The notes under the pieces are model-generated. The model saw nothing but the letters and a program-made list of their open reading frames with translations, was not told the DNA's origin and made no database searches. The position numbers were made by a program, and so were the translations under genes. DNA of 64,000 nucleotides from Chloroflexi bacterium 54-19 (GTDB lineage: Bacteria > Chloroflexota > Chloroflexia > Chloroheliales > Chloroheliaceae), in the NCBI GenBank assembly GCA_001898225.1, contig MKTJ01000072.1:62001-126000 (forward strand), written 5' to 3'. Positions 61,616 to 64,000 of the stretch are shown here, one piece after another (positions within the stretch are counted from its first letter, which is position 1; each line of letters starts with the position of its first letter).

Positions 61616-62689
61616 CTACAACTGAGCAGTAGTCGTGGCTTGTTTCTCCTCGCCCTGACCATAAAGGTGACACCGCACCCAATGGTCCGAAGTCTGACTG
61701 AGTTGGGTCCGACCGGGCATACTCCTTTTACAGATGTCCATGACCTTCGGACACCTGGCTGCAAAGGGACAACCCGGCGGCATGTCGGTCAGCGAAGGGA
61801 TTTCTCCCCGCGCCTCCGCCTTCTTTTTGATAAGGCCACCTTCCGGGTTAGGCACGGCAGCCATCAGCATTTGGGTATAGGGATGGGCGGGCTGCTCCAT
61901 CAACTCCCGGCTTTCCGCTGCCTCCACCAGGTACCCGGTATACATCACCATCGTCCGGTCGCCGATATAACGGGCGCTTGCCAGGTCATGGGTGATATAG
62001 AGAAAACCGATGCCCCGCTCCTCTTTGAGTTGCTCCATCAAATTGAGTACTCCCATGCGGATCGAAACATCGAGCATAGAAATTGGCTCATCGGCCAGGA
62101 TAATTTCAGGTTCGACCGCCAGGGCCCTGGCAATTGCGACACGCTGGCGCTGCCCGCCCGACATCTGGTAAGGATATTTGCGGGCGGCTTCGTCCGGCGG
62201 GGTTAGCCCGACCGTTTCAAGCAGTTCGTGGACTCGCCCCAGGAGATTTTTATCAGTGACCATTTTGTGAATTTCCAGGGGCCGTTCGAGATGGTGGCTG
62301 ATAGTATGGACCGGGTTGAGCGAACCAAAGGGGTCTTGAAAAATCATCTGGACTTCCTTGCGATAGCTCAACGAAGGCCGGTGCGGCTCGGTTTTAAGGA
62401 CGTTCTTGCCGCGCAGGATAATCTCGCCGGAAGTAGGCGGCATCAAACGGGAAATCAGGCGGGCCGTGGTCGATTTCCCGCTCCCACTCTCCCCGACCAG
62501 GGCCACGACCTGTCCCCGGCTAATCGTGAAGGAAACATCGTTCAGGGCTTTGACCGCTTTTGGCCGGAAAAGTGTACCGACCGGGAAATGCTTGGTCAGG
62601 TTACGTACTTCCAGGACTACCTCGCCCGGTCCTTTGCCGCTTCGCTGCTCGGCTGGCGCTACGGATTGTGTCATGCTGCTTTGCCTCAT
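61616..62689 (-). CDS. Oligopeptide-type ABC ATPase (DppF-like)
   Basis: Walker A GESGSGKST, signature MSGGQRQRVAIARAL, Walker B IILADEPISMLD, C-terminal 'PPGCPFAARCPKVMDIC'. ATG 62689 is used; ATG 62674 is an alternative. Forms a pair with the next upstream ATPase. Confidence 0.9.
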   Translation of the reverse strand: MRQSSMTQSVAPAEQRSGKGPGEVVLEVRNLTKHFPVGTLFRPKAVKALNDVSFTISRGQVVALVGESGSGKSTTARLISRLMPPTSGEIILRGKNVLKTEPHRPSLSYRKEVQMIFQDPFGSLNPVHTISHHLERPLEIHKMVTDKNLLGRVHELLETVGLTPPDEAARKYPYQMSGGQRQRVAIARALAVEPEIILADEPISMLDVSIRMGVLNLMEQLKEERGIGFLYITHDLASARYIGDRTMVMYTGYLVEAAESRELMEQPAHPYTQMLMAAVPNPEGGLIKKKAEARGEIPSLTDMPPGCPFAARCPKVMDICKRSMPGRTQLSQTSDHWVRCHLYGQGEEKQATTTAQL

Positions 62690-62722
62690 CTGCTGCTTAC
62701 TTTTCTTACAAGCTTCTTATCT

Positions 62723-63838
62723 CTATTTCGCCTGTCCCGCCTGGCCCCGGTTAATACCGGGCATGCCTTCGTGGTAGGCCAGCCAGTGGCCGGGCAATAC
62801 TTCCTGCAACTGCGGGCGGGTCACCTTATCGACCGGCCTACACTGCGTACAGCGTGGGTGAAAGCGGCAGCCCGTGGGCGGCTCGGCCATGTTGGGCGGC
62901 GCGCCCGGTATCCCGGCCATCTTCCGTTTCGGGCCGACCAGTGGCGGAAACGAACTAATTAACCCCCTGGTGTAGGGGTGCAAAGGATTCTCGAAAATCT
63001 CCCGCGCCGCCGCCATTTCGACAATTTCTCCGGCGTACATAATGGCGATGCGGTTGGAGAACTCGACCATCAGCGACATATCATGCGTGATAAACAGGAT
63101 TGAAAAACCCATTTTTTCCTTGAGTTCTTCAATCTGCTGCATAATCTCTTTCTGGACCACCACGTCGAGGGCAGTAGTGGGTTCGTCCATAATCATCATG
63201 GGTGGGTTAAGGGCCAGCGCAATCGCAATCACGGCCCGCTGGCGCATCCCGCCGGAAAGTTCGTGGGGGTAGGCATCCAGCCGATTTTTGTCGATGTTGA
63301 CTATGTCCAGGAGTTCACCCGCTCGCAGACGGGCCTCGCGCTTCGAAATTTTCTTGTGTTTGACGAGGACATCGATAATCTGGTCGCCAATCCGCATGAC
63401 CGGGTTGAGCGAGTTCATGGCGCTCTGGAAGACCATAGAAATATCCTGCCAGCGGAACTCCTCCAGTTCGTGTTCGGCCAGCGAAAGGACATCTTTGCCC
63501 TTGAAATAAACCTCGCCCCCGGTGATTAGGGCCGGTGGCCGCAGCACCCGGAGCAGGGCGTGGGCGATGGTAGACTTGCCGCTCCCCGACTCCCCGGCCA
63601 GGCCGAGGACTTCGCCGGGCGCGATGGAGAAGGAGACGCCATCCACTGCCCGGACCGGCCCTTTAGGACTGAGATACTCGACTCGCAAATCCTTGACTTC
63701 CAGCAGAGGTTTCGTCTGGACCGGAAAGGCGGTGTTATTCTGGCTCTGACTCATAATCTGGTTTTGACCCTTTACTTGTGTCTGCGGTTGCGCTATTTCC
63801 TGGCTCATCACTGGCTGGTAGCTTTGACCTTTTTCCAT
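62723..63838 (-). CDS. Oligopeptide-type ABC ATPase (DppD-like)
   Basis: An N-terminal Gln-rich tail of about 40 residues precedes the ABC domain: Walker A GESGSGKST, signature LSGGMRQRAVIAIAL, Walker B MIMDEPTTALD, C-terminal 'TGCRFHPRCTQC'. GAGGTG precedes ATG 63838. The permease gene ends 12 bases upstream. Confidence 0.9.
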   Translation of the reverse strand: MEKGQSYQPVMSQEIAQPQTQVKGQNQIMSQSQNNTAFPVQTKPLLEVKDLRVEYLSPKGPVRAVDGVSFSIAPGEVLGLAGESGSGKSTIAHALLRVLRPPALITGGEVYFKGKDVLSLAEHELEEFRWQDISMVFQSAMNSLNPVMRIGDQIIDVLVKHKKISKREARLRAGELLDIVNIDKNRLDAYPHELSGGMRQRAVIAIALALNPPMMIMDEPTTALDVVVQKEIMQQIEELKEKMGFSILFITHDMSLMVEFSNRIAIMYAGEIVEMAAAREIFENPLHPYTRGLISSFPPLVGPKRKMAGIPGAPPNMAEPPTGCRFHPRCTQCRPVDKVTRPQLQEVLPGHWLAYHEGMPGINRGQAGQAK

Positions 63839-63850
63839 ATAATTGGCACC

Positions 63851-64000
63851 TCACTTCGAATTGGGCTGCGACTGGCGAAACACCGGGGTAGCGCGGGTGC
63901 GGGTCTTGCGGAAGGCGGTCCCTTTGAGAACCTTGTTCAAGTCCTTCTCGGCCCGCAAACGCGGGTTGGTCACTTCGTCCAGGGCATAGTTGATAAAGGA
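63851..64000 (-). CDS. ABC transporter permease, C-terminal end (partial)
   Basis: The last 49 residues of a minus-strand gene that continues beyond the window. 'SFINYALDEVTNPRLRAEKD' is the typical end of DppC-like permeases, followed by a basic tail of about 25 residues. Completes the importer of the sulfatase operon. Confidence 0.75.
   Translation of the reverse strand, partial: SFINYALDEVTNPRLRAEKDLNKVLKGTAFRKTRTRATPVFRQSQPNSK

Overview
The window looks like a chromosomal segment of a Chloroflexota (Chloroflexi) bacterium, probably a heterotroph from soil or sediment. This is inferred from the gene content: many ABC transporters fed by lipoproteins with long Ala/Thr-rich linkers after the lipobox, a secreted sedolisin, hybrid sensor-AraC regulation of alpha-glucosidases, and decayed insertion sequences. 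No rRNA, tRNA or CRISPR array was seen, so the phylum call rests on style and gene families only.

Layout. (1) 85-8594: five tandem paralogs of a two-domain SnoaL/NTF2-like protein, interrupted after the second by a sarcosine-oxidase-like flavoenzyme and a LacI regulator. (2) 8604-10610: a perfect hairpin, a DUF899 gene and a gene desert with a transposase relic. (3) 10611-14828: a Fe(III)-type ABC transporter (binding lipoprotein, fused double permease, ATPase). (4) 14829-17906: an FTR1/COG4280-like membrane protein with a small partner, set among IS6- and ISL3-like relics. (5) 17907-21779: a phospholipid set (DAG-kinase-like, phospholipase D-like, PAP2). (6) 21780-25364: IS debris around a secreted S53 peptidase. 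(7) 25365-34249: alpha-glucoside locus with a giant one-protein two-component system, two GH13 glucosidases, a sugar-binding lipoprotein and a beheaded LuxR regulator. (8) 34324-43070 (minus): an eight-gene operon with a complete oligopeptide-type ABC importer, a carboxylesterase and an AtuA pair, divergent from a LysR gene. (9) 44299-49760 (minus): a second peptide-type ABC system without ATPases plus gamma-glutamyltransferase, divergent from a LacI-RraA-M20-creatininase operon. (10) 54772-64000 (minus): a third peptide-type ABC operon with two Cys-type sulfatases and their anaerobic maturase, entering the window from the right.

How the genes fit together. Most of the window is a string of catabolic modules of the form 'regulator + ABC importer + cytoplasmic hydrolases'. 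Regulatory DNA can be read directly in three places. A 15-bp direct repeat with exact 21-bp phasing overlaps a -35 box in front of the first GH13 gene, as expected for the AraC domain of the divergent hybrid kinase. Two LacI-type operators lie in the divergent promoter region at 50054-50202. A LysR-type inverted repeat lies between the LysR gene and its divergent ABC operon. Stem-loops follow four of the five binding-protein genes.

The least explained parts are the five-copy SnoaL array, which shows a 112-bp identical block between two members (probable gene conversion), and the LacI-RraA-M20-creatininase operon, whose two hydrolases carry substitutions at expected metal-ligand positions.
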